Shown here: one piece after another, positions 8,757-16,490 of the stretch | How the letters are laid out: each line of letters opens with the position of its first letter | Numbering within the stretch: the first letter of the stretch is position 1 | From: Desulfurococcales archaeon | GTDB lineage: Archaea > Thermoproteota > Thermoprotei_A > Sulfolobales > NBVN01 | NCBI GenBank assembly: GCA_023255965.1 | Contig: JAGDWE010000044.1 | Location: 1 to 22,409 of the forward strand | DNA: 22,409 nt | Reading direction: 5' to 3' | Translations under genes and position numbers: made by a program | Notes under the pieces: generated by a model | The model's database searches: none | Seen by the model: the letters and a program-made list of their open reading frames with translations, nothing else | Told to the model about the DNA's origin: nothing

Positions 8757-10042
8757 GTAGAACACCCCACTGGGTACTTACCTAAGAAACATCCTAGACA
8801 CAAGTTAACCCCATACCTACTGAAGACGTCGACAACATCATCAACAGACAGCCATGTGATCGAGTCCGCCTCTATGTACTTAACCCCCAATTCATCATCT
8901 AAATTGGCAGCAAGCAATTCCTCACTCGACGGTATGCTTACCCCATACGGGCATCTAAACTTTAGTTTAGGACTTCCTACAACTACGTGTACCTCCTTAA
9001 CTCCCACTTTATTCCTTAATATCTGTACTACGTTCTTCATAGTCAACCCCCGAACCAGGCTATCATCGACTATAGCAACCCTCTTGCCGCTGAATACGTA
9101 CTTTATTGGATTCAGCTTTAGCTGAATCCCAATCAATCTCTCCTTTGGATCCTCCTTAGTAGCAGTTCTGATCCTACTTCCTGTCGAGACGAAGCCCAAT
9201 TCGATGTCCTTGCCTAAGGCCTTAGCGAAGCCTATTGCATACGGCATAGCGGTCTCAGGCACACCTACAACTACGTCTACGTCGTAGCTAAACCTAGAGG
9301 CCAATTTAGCCCCTAAAGAACTTCTGATGTAGTAAACATCTATCCCATCAAGTATCGAGTCATGCCTTGCAGTGTATATGTACTCAAAGGCACATAATGT
9401 TGGTTTCCCATCGAACGTTCTTACCATCCTTACTTCATCCTGAGTCAAGTAAATTAATTCGCCAGGGTTGATAGCCCTCCTTAAGTCCCCTCCTAAGATA
9501 CTTATCGGAGCAGATTCTGAAGATATTATTGCTAGGTCAAATCCGTAACCGCCCACATGAAGCGGCTTAATACCGGGGGGTGCTCTATAAGCTATTACTT
9601 CGGCACTATTACTCATCGAGATTAATGAGTATGCCCCATGATATCTATTCACGATCTCCAGGAACGCTTCATCTAGTTTATGCCCTGACGACACCAACTT
9701 ACATAATTCCCTAGCCAGCTCGTAGGTCGATCCACTGATGACGCCATCTATAATTATTGCAACCTCATGTCCATTATGAGATGCATATGCATGCTTCCTC
9801 TCATAAATCTCTCCCAGCCCGTAGATGCCTCCCATACCTACATGACCGCTAGCCTCAGAGAAGGGCCCATTCGCGTGATGTGGGTTGAAGTCGCCTTCAC
9901 TGATAGATAGCTTTACCCCATCACCTAATGTAGCGATGTAGTTATCCTGCCCCCTATTCTGGGAGGCTAGGAGTCCGTAGTAGATGTACTTACCTACCTT
10001 CCATATATTATCAAAGGATATCACCGAGATTAGGCCAGCCAT
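8753..10042 (-). CDS. PurF paralogue without a glutaminase active site (PRTase domain and Fe-S cysteines kept)
   Basis: This 429-residue protein has the same two-domain plan as PurF, but the Ntn-glutaminase is dead. Where PurF has the nucleophile Cys2 this protein has Ala2 (MAGLIS), the substrate-binding Arg of HVRYSTSG is Gly69 (HVGMGG), and the Asn-Gly of FNGN is Asp99-Gly100. The C-terminal phosphoribosyltransferase domain keeps the PRPP loop VDDSLVRGLT (325-334) and cluster-type cysteines 217, 364, 415 and 418. The flexible RTFI loop of PurF is replaced by an unrelated stretch. I chose ATG 10042, which overlaps the purF stop as TAATG and has GGTGG five bases upstream. It could be an ammonia-using amidophosphoribosyltransferase, a regulatory or structural partner of the intact PurF, or a PRTase with another acceptor. 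Confidence 0.9.
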   Translation of the reverse strand: MAGLISVISFDNIWKVGKYIYYGLLASQNRGQDNYIATLGDGVKLSISEGDFNPHHANGPFSEASGHVGMGGIYGLGEIYERKHAYASHNGHEVAIIIDGVISGSTYELARELCKLVSSGHKLDEAFLEIVNRYHGAYSLISMSNSAEVIAYRAPPGIKPLHVGGYGFDLAIISSESAPISILGGDLRRAINPGELIYLTQDEVRMVRTFDGKPTLCAFEYIYTARHDSILDGIDVYYIRSSLGAKLASRFSYDVDVVVGVPETAMPYAIGFAKALGKDIELGFVSTGSRIRTATKEDPKERLIGIQLKLNPIKYVFSGKRVAIVDDSLVRGLTMKNVVQILRNKVGVKEVHVVVGSPKLKFRCPYGVSIPSSEELLAANLDDELGVKYIEADSITWLSVDDVVDVFSRYGVNLCLGCFLGKYPVGCST

Positions 10043-11412
10043 TAGTGCCACCTAGAAAATGCGTTCTCCAACCGCTCTAGATCTAATCCCTTGAAGGGGT
10101 ACTCGCCAGTGAAGCATGCCATACAGGGTGTTTGAAGTTGGGTCGCCCATTTAAGTCCTTCAACAGTGTTGTAGAGGATCGAATCCGCCTCAATTGCCTT
10201 AGCTATAGACCCCGTATTCGCCAACCTAGCTGCTATTAACTCCCTCCTAGTAGGGAAGTCTATACCCATGAAACACGGATATCTTATTGGCGGGCTAGCT
10301 ATCCTTACATGTACTTGATGAGCCCCCCTACTTCTAAGTAATTTAACGACCTCCTTCATCGTCGTACCTCTTATCAGCGAATCATCAATTACAGCCAACC
10401 TCCTGCCATTAACCACAGACTTAACAACGCCATATTTAATACTGGAAATAAATTCACGTATATTCGGTGGCATTATAAAGCTCCTACCTACATATCTATT
10501 CCTAATAAGTCCCTCATCAAGCATTACGTGCTTCGCAATGCTGTACCCTAATGCAGCGCTTCTCCCACTATCTGGTACTGGGATGGCTACATCCACTTCC
10601 TGGGTGTCTAACTTCCCTAAAAACGCCCCCATCCTAACCCTAGCTTCATGCACTTGGATGCCATTAAATATCGTATCCGGCCTCGAGAAGTATATGTACT
10701 CAAATATGCATGGCGTGAAGCAACTAGACCTAATAGCATTAGGTAGTACCTCTAGTGAGCTACCGTCATAGCTCAATATGTCACCAGGACCTACCTCCCT
10801 CGCGCTAAAGCCTAAGGCCTCAATAGCGCTAGTTTCCGAGGCAACTACGAAGGACTTATCCTGGATAGAATATGCCAGCGGCTTGAAGCCGTTGCCGTCC
10901 CTAGCTATAATTAGCTCGTTATTATTAGTTAATACCACTAAGCTATAGCTCCCTAAAACTAAGTTACCTACCTCCTTAACGGCCTCAACGACATCACCCA
11001 ACTCTAACGTAAATAAGTATATGAGCCCTGCTAATGCCTCTGAATCACTTACGCATTCACGCTTCAAGTATTCCCTAGAGAGCTCGCGATAATTTATTAT
11101 ATTGCCATTGAAGGCTATTGAGATACGCCTATTACCGTTCCCTACTACTATCGGCTGGGCTCCCTCACCATCCATATACCCTCCTGAGGTTGAATACCTT
11201 ACATGGCCTATGGCAACCGATGAATTAACGGAACTTAATTCATCTGGACTTATAGCTGAGATTACATAACCGCTTCGAACTATAGACTTAATACACCTAT
11301 CAGCTACGTAGGCGATACCGGCTGACTCCTGACCCCTATGTTGCAGCTCAAGCATTAGCCTATAAACGTACTTGGCTGCATCCACCCCGTAGCAAGCAGC
11401 TATACCGCACAT
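10042..11412 (-). CDS. purF: Amidophosphoribosyltransferase (glutamine PRPP amidotransferase), intact copy
   Basis: PurF commits PRPP to purine synthesis by displacing pyrophosphate with glutamine-derived ammonia to give phosphoribosylamine. The 456-residue protein starts MCGIA, so Cys2 is exposed once Met is removed and no propeptide is needed. Glutaminase residues are intact: Arg72 in HVRYSTSG, Asn102-Gly103 in FNGN and Asp123 in SDSE. The PRPP loop is VIDDSLIRGTT (341-351). Cysteines 235, 380, 430 and 433 match the four ligands of the oxygen-sensitive [4Fe-4S] cluster of Bacillus-type PurF. The gene begins 3 bp after the purL stop and its own stop is fused to the start of the inactive-glutaminase paralogue (TAATG). 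Feedback control by nucleotides is expected from the family but not readable here. Confidence 0.96.
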   Translation of the reverse strand: MCGIAACYGVDAAKYVYRLMLELQHRGQESAGIAYVADRCIKSIVRSGYVISAISPDELSSVNSSVAIGHVRYSTSGGYMDGEGAQPIVVGNGNRRISIAFNGNIINYRELSREYLKRECVSDSEALAGLIYLFTLELGDVVEAVKEVGNLVLGSYSLVVLTNNNELIIARDGNGFKPLAYSIQDKSFVVASETSAIEALGFSAREVGPGDILSYDGSSLEVLPNAIRSSCFTPCIFEYIYFSRPDTIFNGIQVHEARVRMGAFLGKLDTQEVDVAIPVPDSGRSAALGYSIAKHVMLDEGLIRNRYVGRSFIMPPNIREFISSIKYGVVKSVVNGRRLAVIDDSLIRGTTMKEVVKLLRSRGAHQVHVRIASPPIRYPCFMGIDFPTRRELIAARLANTGSIAKAIEADSILYNTVEGLKWATQLQTPCMACFTGEYPFKGLDLERLENAFSRWH

Positions 11413-11415
11413 TAG

Positions 11416-13611
11416 CTATCCCTCGATAAGCCTTTCTAAGGTATTGTCGTAGATTTCACGTAATTCATTAATGCCTACCCTAACTAGATCTAAATCGCCG
11501 TATCTAATTGCCAGTTCATCTCCATGCACCTCGCCCAGAACTCCGACCTCAACGTTTAAGTCCCTAGCTAACTCTAATGCCTTGCCTAGGCAATCCCTCC
11601 TAACCTCAACTAAGTACCTAGCCTGACTCTCTGAGAACATTATCTCGTCAAACCTGCTGCAACCCCTCGCAGGCACCTTACTTAGATCGATCATAACTCC
11701 CTTCATGCCCTTAACGCACATTTCAGAAATTGCTGCCGCAATCCCACCAACATCTACGTCGTGGACTGCTAAGGCATAACCTAAGTCGATTAGCTTACTC
11801 ACATACGTTCCATTCAAGATCTCACTTGAAGGCCTTGGTAAAGGTATTTCCCCAGCCTCCAACCCGAAACATCTGTATATGTACTCACTACCACCTAATT
11901 CAGGGCATGTTACGCCAACAACTATCACGTAGTCGCCGTCATTCTTTAAGCTATACGTAACCGACTTCCTTACATCATCGATTAAGCCGACGCCAACTAT
12001 GGTTGTAACAGGCCTTACCTGCGACCCATTACTTAAGTCCTCATTATAGAAACTTACTTTACCCCCAACAACAGGTAGCTTAAGCTCTTGAGCCATCCAA
12101 GCTACCCCTTTAACCATCTGAGTGAAGTACCAGTAATGCGTCGGCTTCTCCGGATTTCCTGCGTTTAATTCATCAACTATCGCCACCGGCTTAGATCCAA
12201 CGCTAATTAAGTTCCTATAGCATTCTCCGACAGCATTAGCTGCCCCCATAAATGGGTTTAGATATACATATCTAGGGTTACCATCACCCTTAACAGCTAT
12301 CCCAGCGTACTCGCTTACCTCCATCAGCCTAAGTACTGCCGCATCGCCAGCGCCCGGCTTAATGACGGTCCTGATGCCTACTTCGTAGTCGTATTGGCTG
12401 TAAACCCACTCCTTAGAAACTACATTAGGCGATGACAGTACCTTACGTAGGGCATGGCTTAAGTCATTAACCTCAGGTATTCTTAATTCCCTACCTAGCG
12501 ATCTATACTCCTCAGGTATTTCTATATCCCATAATCTAATGCGTGGCTTAGCTAACTCTTTAGCAGGTACGTTAGCTACTAGCTCACCCCTATAATAGAC
12601 CTTAATTAATCCATCGCTGCTTAAGTAACCTATTACGCTATACTCTAAATCATACCTCTTAAGGACTGCGCCTAAATCATTTAACCTATCGCTAGCCACT
12701 ATTAACATCATCCTCTCCTGGCTTTCGGAGACGAGTATTTCCTCTGGACTCATATTCCCCTCCCTTAAATGCAACGAGTCGAGAATTACTACAGCTCCCA
12801 AGTTATGGTCGGCAGCTAGTTCAGAAAGGGCTGTGGCTAAACCTCCCCCTCCTAGATCCTTCATGTATTTAATTAGACCTAATTCGGTAGCCTCCGTAAT
12901 TGCGTCGATTAATAATTTCTCCATAAGCGGGTTACCGACCTGAACAGCTGATATATTACTTAGTTCGTCGCTGCCTAGCGATTTAGATGCGAAGCTGCTT
13001 CCAAATATTCCATCCCTCCCTGTGGAATTACCAGCAACGACTATTAGGTCACCTGCTTCAGGTACGCTATTAACCAGCTTGCTAACTTCTACGATGCCCA
13101 CGCATGCAACATTAACTAAGGGGTAGGTGTTGTAGGACTTATCAAACCAGATCATACCCGCAACTACAGGTACGCCTATCCTATTACCGTAATCGCTTAT
13201 CCCCTTAACAACACCCCTTATTAACCAGTTAGCGTAGTGATTGCTTGGCTCCCCAAGAAATAGAAGGTCGAGTAATGCGATGGGTTTCGCCCCCAGCGTC
13301 ATGATGTCGCGTACAATTCCACCAATGCCCGTAGCTGCACCGTTATATGGGTCTACCGCTGATGGATGGTTATGGCTCTCTATTTTAAATACTAATGCAA
13401 ACCTATCAAACGCCTTAACGGCTGGTGCATCCCTCCCAGGACCTATCAATACGTTACTATTGGTTGTTGGGAGTAACCTTAGGTAATACCTACTGCTCTT
13501 ATACGAGCAGTGCTCACTCCACTGTGCCTCAAACATACTTAATTCCGCTCTAGTAGGCTCCCTACCAAGAATCATCTTAATCTCGCTTAGCTCCTCGGTA
13601 GTTAAGGGCAT
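11416..13611 (-). CDS. purL: Phosphoribosylformylglycinamidine synthase, large (synthetase) subunit, small-PurL type
   Basis: This subunit amidates FGAR to FGAM with ATP, using ammonia from PurQ. At 731 residues it is the small form, which needs separate PurS and PurQ. The markers are WSEHCSYKSS (31-40, with the conserved His34), IGPGRDAPAV, FKIESHNHPSAVDPYNGAATGIGGIVRD, and ESQERMML for the phosphate/Mg site. The second half repeats the fold with GDAAVLR and MGAANAVGECYRNL. I chose ATG 13611: it forms TAATG with the purQ stop and has GGAGG seven bases upstream, while a TTG at 13617 would add two codons. Positions 11416-14526 hold the complete PurLQS enzyme in the order S-Q-L. Confidence 0.97.
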   Translation of the reverse strand: MPLTTEELSEIKMILGREPTRAELSMFEAQWSEHCSYKSSRYYLRLLPTTNSNVLIGPGRDAPAVKAFDRFALVFKIESHNHPSAVDPYNGAATGIGGIVRDIMTLGAKPIALLDLLFLGEPSNHYANWLIRGVVKGISDYGNRIGVPVVAGMIWFDKSYNTYPLVNVACVGIVEVSKLVNSVPEAGDLIVVAGNSTGRDGIFGSSFASKSLGSDELSNISAVQVGNPLMEKLLIDAITEATELGLIKYMKDLGGGGLATALSELAADHNLGAVVILDSLHLREGNMSPEEILVSESQERMMLIVASDRLNDLGAVLKRYDLEYSVIGYLSSDGLIKVYYRGELVANVPAKELAKPRIRLWDIEIPEEYRSLGRELRIPEVNDLSHALRKVLSSPNVVSKEWVYSQYDYEVGIRTVIKPGAGDAAVLRLMEVSEYAGIAVKGDGNPRYVYLNPFMGAANAVGECYRNLISVGSKPVAIVDELNAGNPEKPTHYWYFTQMVKGVAWMAQELKLPVVGGKVSFYNEDLSNGSQVRPVTTIVGVGLIDDVRKSVTYSLKNDGDYVIVVGVTCPELGGSEYIYRCFGLEAGEIPLPRPSSEILNGTYVSKLIDLGYALAVHDVDVGGIAAAISEMCVKGMKGVMIDLSKVPARGCSRFDEIMFSESQARYLVEVRRDCLGKALELARDLNVEVGVLGEVHGDELAIRYGDLDLVRVGINELREIYDNTLERLIEG

Positions 13612-14267
13612 TACCAACCCTCCTTAAGTGCCGAGGCAATGCTCCTCCAAATTATTAGACCACCGGGTGTGCGGTCATCAGGAACTAGTATTTGCTCTGC
13701 AGCCCTTTCAGGGTGTGGCATTAAGCCGAGGACTAGTCCGCTCTCTGACGCAACTCCAGCTATGTCGTATGAGCTACCATTAGGGTTTGTGTCGAAGTAC
13801 TTAATCATTGGGCGGTTAATCGGTTCTTCGTCTACGTAATAACGTCCTTCCCCATGAGCTATGGGCATGTCAACTACCAAGCCATGTTGCGCAAGCTTTA
13901 ACCAAGGACCTCGCGGGTTTAATAGCCTTAGTTTAACCCACCCACATATGAACCTGCCCGAGGTGTTGGGTAACAGGGCTCCTGGCAGGATGCCTGACTC
14001 GACAAGTATTTGAAATCCATTACATATTCCAAGAACGGGGACTCCATTAAGCACGTCTTCACCAACTTCATCCATCACCTCGCTTCTGGCAGCTATAGCT
14101 CCAGCCCTTAACCAGTCACCGTAGCTAAACCCCCCTGGAAGTACTATGGCATCGTAAATGCCGTGTCTGAACTCCTTATGCCAGACTAGGGACGCGTTAA
14201 CGCCCGCTACCTTACGTATTACCCAAACAACATCTAGATCTGCATTACTTCCTGGGAATCTAATCAC
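13611..14267 (-). CDS. purQ: Phosphoribosylformylglycinamidine synthase, glutaminase subunit
   Basis: PurQ hydrolyses glutamine and passes ammonia to PurL. The 218-residue class I amidotransferase has IRFPGSNADLDV at the N-terminus, LPGGFSYGDWLRAGAIAA, the nucleophile Cys82 in GICNGFQIL, IAHGEGRYY, and His185/Glu187 in MPHPERA. The first available start after an in-frame stop is GTG 14267, overlapping purS by 8 bp. This leaves only one residue before the IRFPGSN strand, whereas family members usually read K-x-A-V-I-R-F. The codons just upstream (ATA GCT) would supply Ile-Ala, so the true N-terminus may be slightly longer from an unusual start codon. It is joined to purL by TAATG. Confidence 0.96.
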   Translation of the reverse strand: MIRFPGSNADLDVVWVIRKVAGVNASLVWHKEFRHGIYDAIVLPGGFSYGDWLRAGAIAARSEVMDEVGEDVLNGVPVLGICNGFQILVESGILPGALLPNTSGRFICGWVKLRLLNPRGPWLKLAQHGLVVDMPIAHGEGRYYVDEEPINRPMIKYFDTNPNGSSYDIAGVASESGLVLGLMPHPERAAEQILVPDDRTPGGLIIWRSIASALKEGW

Positions 14268-14526
14268 AGCTATCTGAGCCAGACGCCCTCACCTTGATGT
14301 CATGGACTACTGGATTGTAGATCCTTAACTTGTAGCATAGCTCTTTAACGTACTCCAGGGCCTCCCTACATGACGGCTTGTTGACCCGGAATTCTAAGTA
14401 CTTACCAGCCCTTATCCCTGCTACGTCGTTGAACCCCCTCCTAATGACTAAGCTACGGTGTATAGTCTCCCCTTCAGGATCCCTTACGTTCTCTTTATTA
14501 GTTATAATTACCTCAATAACGTACAA
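14260..14526 (-). CDS. purS: Phosphoribosylformylglycinamidine synthase, PurS subunit
   Basis: PurS is the small subunit that bridges PurL and PurQ and helps form the ammonia channel. The 88-residue protein shows the family pattern: an initial beta strand (YVIEVIITNKENVRDPEGETIHRSL), then the AGKYLEFRV strand and a helix with EALEYVKELCYKLRIYNPVVHD near the end. The start is a TTG only 5 bp after the purC stop, with GGTG eight bases upstream inside the purC end. It is followed by purQ with an 8-bp overlap. The length and motif order make the assignment firm despite the small size. Confidence 0.93.
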   Translation of the reverse strand: MYVIEVIITNKENVRDPEGETIHRSLVIRRGFNDVAGIRAGKYLEFRVNKPSCREALEYVKELCYKLRIYNPVVHDIKVRASGSDSCD

Positions 14527-14531
14527 CCTAA

Positions 14532-15254
14532 TTACACCGTCACATTAACGCCTAACCTCTGCGCGAGAAGAGCGTATGCCTTAATTAAGTCGTCCACGCC
14601 CCCGCCCCTTCTGAAGAGCTCCTTATCTAAGTGCCTACCATCACTATCTAGGACCCTAATGGTATCGCCGCTGATCTCGTCAGCCAGCACCAGCTTATTA
14701 TTTAGATCTCTGCCGTACTCCAACTTAAAGTCAATTAACCTTAAACCGCATTCGCTTAACCTACGCGTTAAAACTTCATTAACCCTTAGTGAGGTGAGGA
14801 TAACGTACTTAACCTCATCTAAGCTCATTAGGCCTGAGTTAACCACGTCCTCAGGTAGGATTAATGGATCATGCAATTCATCACTCTTATAATGAAACTC
14901 CACTAGAGGTGTAGTAAGTTTTGTGAGTGGTTTGAATAAAGGTAATCTCTTAATTAGGCTCCCGTAAGCATAGTTACGAACTATCACCTCAATAGGCACC
15001 ATATTAAGCTTCTTGACGGTGATGACCCTACATCCATCATAATCCATGAAGTGATTCTCGATTCCCTCCTTCTTTAGCATATCGAAGAAGTAGGCAGTTA
15101 ACGCGGCATTTAAAATACCCTTACCAGGAGCCTCCGCGATTCTAGCGCCGTCTAATGCCGTAACCGTGTCTTTAAACTCCATTATTAACGTGTTAGAGTT
15201 TTTTACATAAACACGTTTACTCTTACCCTCGTACATCAACTGTAGACCGCTCAA
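14532..15254 (-). CDS. purC: Phosphoribosylaminoimidazole-succinocarboxamide synthase (SAICAR synthetase)
   Basis: PurC condenses CAIR with aspartate using ATP to give SAICAR. The 240-residue protein has the diagnostic MYEGKSKRVY (7-16), EFKDTVTALDG, KGILNAALTAYFF, IEVIVRNYAYGSLIKR, LIDFKLEYGRD and LADEISGDTIRVLD. It is the promoter-proximal gene of the thirteen-gene run. The TTG start is supported by GGTGAT at 15258-15263, exactly three bases upstream, and by a TATA box about 34 bases away, which leaves a leader of only about ten bases. Its substrate CAIR must come from a PurE-type carboxylase encoded outside the window. Confidence 0.97.
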   Translation of the reverse strand: MSGLQLMYEGKSKRVYVKNSNTLIMEFKDTVTALDGARIAEAPGKGILNAALTAYFFDMLKKEGIENHFMDYDGCRVITVKKLNMVPIEVIVRNYAYGSLIKRLPLFKPLTKLTTPLVEFHYKSDELHDPLILPEDVVNSGLMSLDEVKYVILTSLRVNEVLTRRLSECGLRLIDFKLEYGRDLNNKLVLADEISGDTIRVLDSDGRHLDKELFRRGGGVDDLIKAYALLAQRLGVNVTV

Positions 15255-15272
15255 CCAATCACCATTTAACTT

Positions 15273-15286
15273 AATTATGTAAACTT
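15273..15286. repeat. Direct repeat copy 1 (14 bp), beside the purC TATA box
   Basis: The sequence AATTATGTAAACTT occurs here and again, identically, at 15329-15342, 56 bp away. This copy runs into the purC TATA region, so a protein bound here would be expected to affect purC transcription. The half-site TTATGTAA is the right half of the perfect palindrome at 15323-15338. Confidence 0.6.
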
Positions 15287-15296
15287 TAAAAGTTTA
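15280..15296 (-). promoter_or_regulatory. purC operon TATA box within a 7-bp inverted repeat
   Basis: The stretch around 15283-15294 reads CTTTTAAAG on the minus strand, a good crenarchaeal TATA box centred near 15288, about 34 bases before the purC TTG. The arms TAAACTT (15280-15286) and AAGTTTA (15290-15296) flank a TAA spacer, making the box itself symmetric. Initiation would fall near 15262-15264, giving a very short leader that still includes the GGTGAT site. Confidence 0.6.
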
Positions 15297-15322
15297 ACTA
15301 AAATTGGAACACTAATAATGTA

Positions 15323-15338
15323 TTACATAATTATGTAA
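15323..15338. promoter_or_regulatory. Perfect 16-bp palindrome, candidate operator in the divergent purine promoter region
   Basis: TTACATAATTATGTAA equals its own reverse complement. Its right half and following bases form the second copy of the 14-bp direct repeat. It lies about 35 bp upstream of the purC TATA box and about 55 bp upstream of the purP TATA candidate, a suitable place for a dimeric regulator acting on both transcripts. The identity of such a regulator cannot be read from this window. Confidence 0.55.
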
Positions 15339-15342
15339 ACTT
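15329..15342. repeat. Direct repeat copy 2 (14 bp), overlapping the palindrome
   Basis: This is an exact second copy of AATTATGTAAACTT (first copy 15273-15286). The centre-to-centre distance of 56 bp is a little over five helical turns, so proteins bound to the two copies could face the same side of the DNA. That is inference from spacing. Confidence 0.6.
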
Positions 15343-15373
15343 CTAGGAACTACATGTAAGATATACATGATTA

Positions 15374-15385
15374 TGGTAATTACCA
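15374..15385. promoter_or_regulatory. Perfect 12-bp palindrome just upstream of the purP TATA candidate
   Basis: TGGTAATTACCA is self-complementary and ends seven bases before the TATA-like stretch at 15392-15399. Its sequence differs from the 16-bp palindrome, so it may be a second regulator site or part of a BRE region rather than the same operator. Confidence 0.35.
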
Positions 15386-15391
15386 ATTAAG

Positions 15392-15399
15392 CTTATTTA
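15392..15399 (+). promoter_or_regulatory. Candidate TATA box of the divergent purP gene
   Basis: CTTATTTA, followed by more A/T, lies about 36 bases before the GTG start. Initiation about 25 bases downstream leaves a leader of roughly ten bases, mirroring the arrangement on the purC side. Confidence 0.45.
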
Positions 15400-15431
15400 A
15401 TTAAATGCTGCTTAATTCGATGGTGTAGCAT

Positions 15432-16484
15432 GTGTCGTTACTTGATGGCTATGATTTAAGGGATATACATATAACAACCATATGTAGTCATACCTCCCTC
15501 CAGATATTCCATGGAGCTAAGCTTGAGGGATTGAAGACTGCTGGTATAGTTGAGGTTAGCAGGAAGTGGTTTTATGAATTATTCAGGAATCTTATAGATG
15601 AGCTGATAGTTGTTAACTCATGGAGCGAATTATGTAGCATTGAAGTTATTAGGAAATTAAGAAAGTTAAACGCTGTTCTCATACCTCATGGTAGTTTTGT
15701 TGAGTATGTTGGTTTAAAATGCTGTAATGAACTACCTATACCTATGTTTGGACTTCGTAGCCTGCTTAGCGTTGAAGCCAATCAGCACAGGAAGATGGAG
15801 TTGCTTATGAGGGCTGGCATACCGGTACCTAAGTCGTACGGATTAAATGATGAAATAGATAAAGCTGTAATCGTTAAATTGCCTGGCGCTAAAGGCGGTA
15901 GGGGGTACTTCATAGCTAACAACTCAGCTGAACTCCTACGTGGAGTCAACAACATTATAAGAAGCGGCATTGTAAGCGATACTGATGACATATTAGTTCA
16001 GGAGTACGTAATAGGCGCTCCAGCGTACTTCCATTACTTCTATAGCCCCATCTTAGATAGGGTTGAATTGCTTGGTATGGATATACGTTACGAATCGAAC
16101 GTCGATGGATTACGTAGACTCCCTAATGCGTTAGCTAGTGAAGTTACGCCGACATTTAATGTCGTAGGTAATCAACCATTAGTCCTGAGGGAGAGCTTGT
16201 TGCCGACGGTTATGGAGTACGGCATTAAATTCGTTATGGAGACTAAAAAGAGCTTGCCGCCAGGCATTATAGGTCCGTACTGCCTTGAAAGTATAATTAA
16301 AGATGACGGGAGTATAGTGGTCTTCGAGTTCTCAGGTAGGATCGTCGCTGGAACTAATCTATATATTGACGGTAGTCCTTACTCATGGCTCTATTGGAAT
16401 GAGCCCATGAGCATGGGTAGAAGGATAGCTAGGGAAATTAGGGTCGCTATAGAATTAGGCAGATTAAGTGAGGTAGTTACCTAG
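15432..16484 (+). CDS. purP: 5-formaminoimidazole-4-carboxamide ribonucleotide (FAICAR) synthetase, canonical-loop copy
   Basis: This 350-residue ATP-grasp-like enzyme should convert AICAR, formate and ATP to FAICAR. Family motifs are CSHTSLQIFHGAKLEG (18-33), IPHGSF (84-89), an intact glycine-rich ATP loop VKLPGAKGGRGYF (148-160), VQEYVIGAPAYFHYFYSP, VELLGMDIRYESNVDGL, PPGIIGPYCLES and GRIVAGTNLYIDGSPYS. It differs from the usual family where RIPAKDQ reads RLPNALA and where KGRDVPYKRF-like sequence reads VSRKWFYELF; the operon copy keeps both of those. The start is GTG 15432 with GGTG six bases upstream; an overlapping ATG at 15430 is in another frame and closes quickly. It is transcribed away from the operon, ends 6 bp from the convergent FAD dehydrogenase gene, and is the more likely active FAICAR synthetase of the two copies. 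Confidence 0.93.
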   Translation: MSLLDGYDLRDIHITTICSHTSLQIFHGAKLEGLKTAGIVEVSRKWFYELFRNLIDELIVVNSWSELCSIEVIRKLRKLNAVLIPHGSFVEYVGLKCCNELPIPMFGLRSLLSVEANQHRKMELLMRAGIPVPKSYGLNDEIDKAVIVKLPGAKGGRGYFIANNSAELLRGVNNIIRSGIVSDTDDILVQEYVIGAPAYFHYFYSPILDRVELLGMDIRYESNVDGLRRLPNALASEVTPTFNVVGNQPLVLRESLLPTVMEYGIKFVMETKKSLPPGIIGPYCLESIIKDDGSIVVFEFSGRIVAGTNLYIDGSPYSWLYWNEPMSMGRRIAREIRVAIELGRLSEVVT

Positions 16485-16490
16485 GGGTAG

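Noticed and set aside
8753..10042. PurF paralogue as a pseudogene
   Set aside because: The frame is intact, coupled at both ends, and the PRPP loop and all four cluster cysteines are preserved, which argues for a functional protein.
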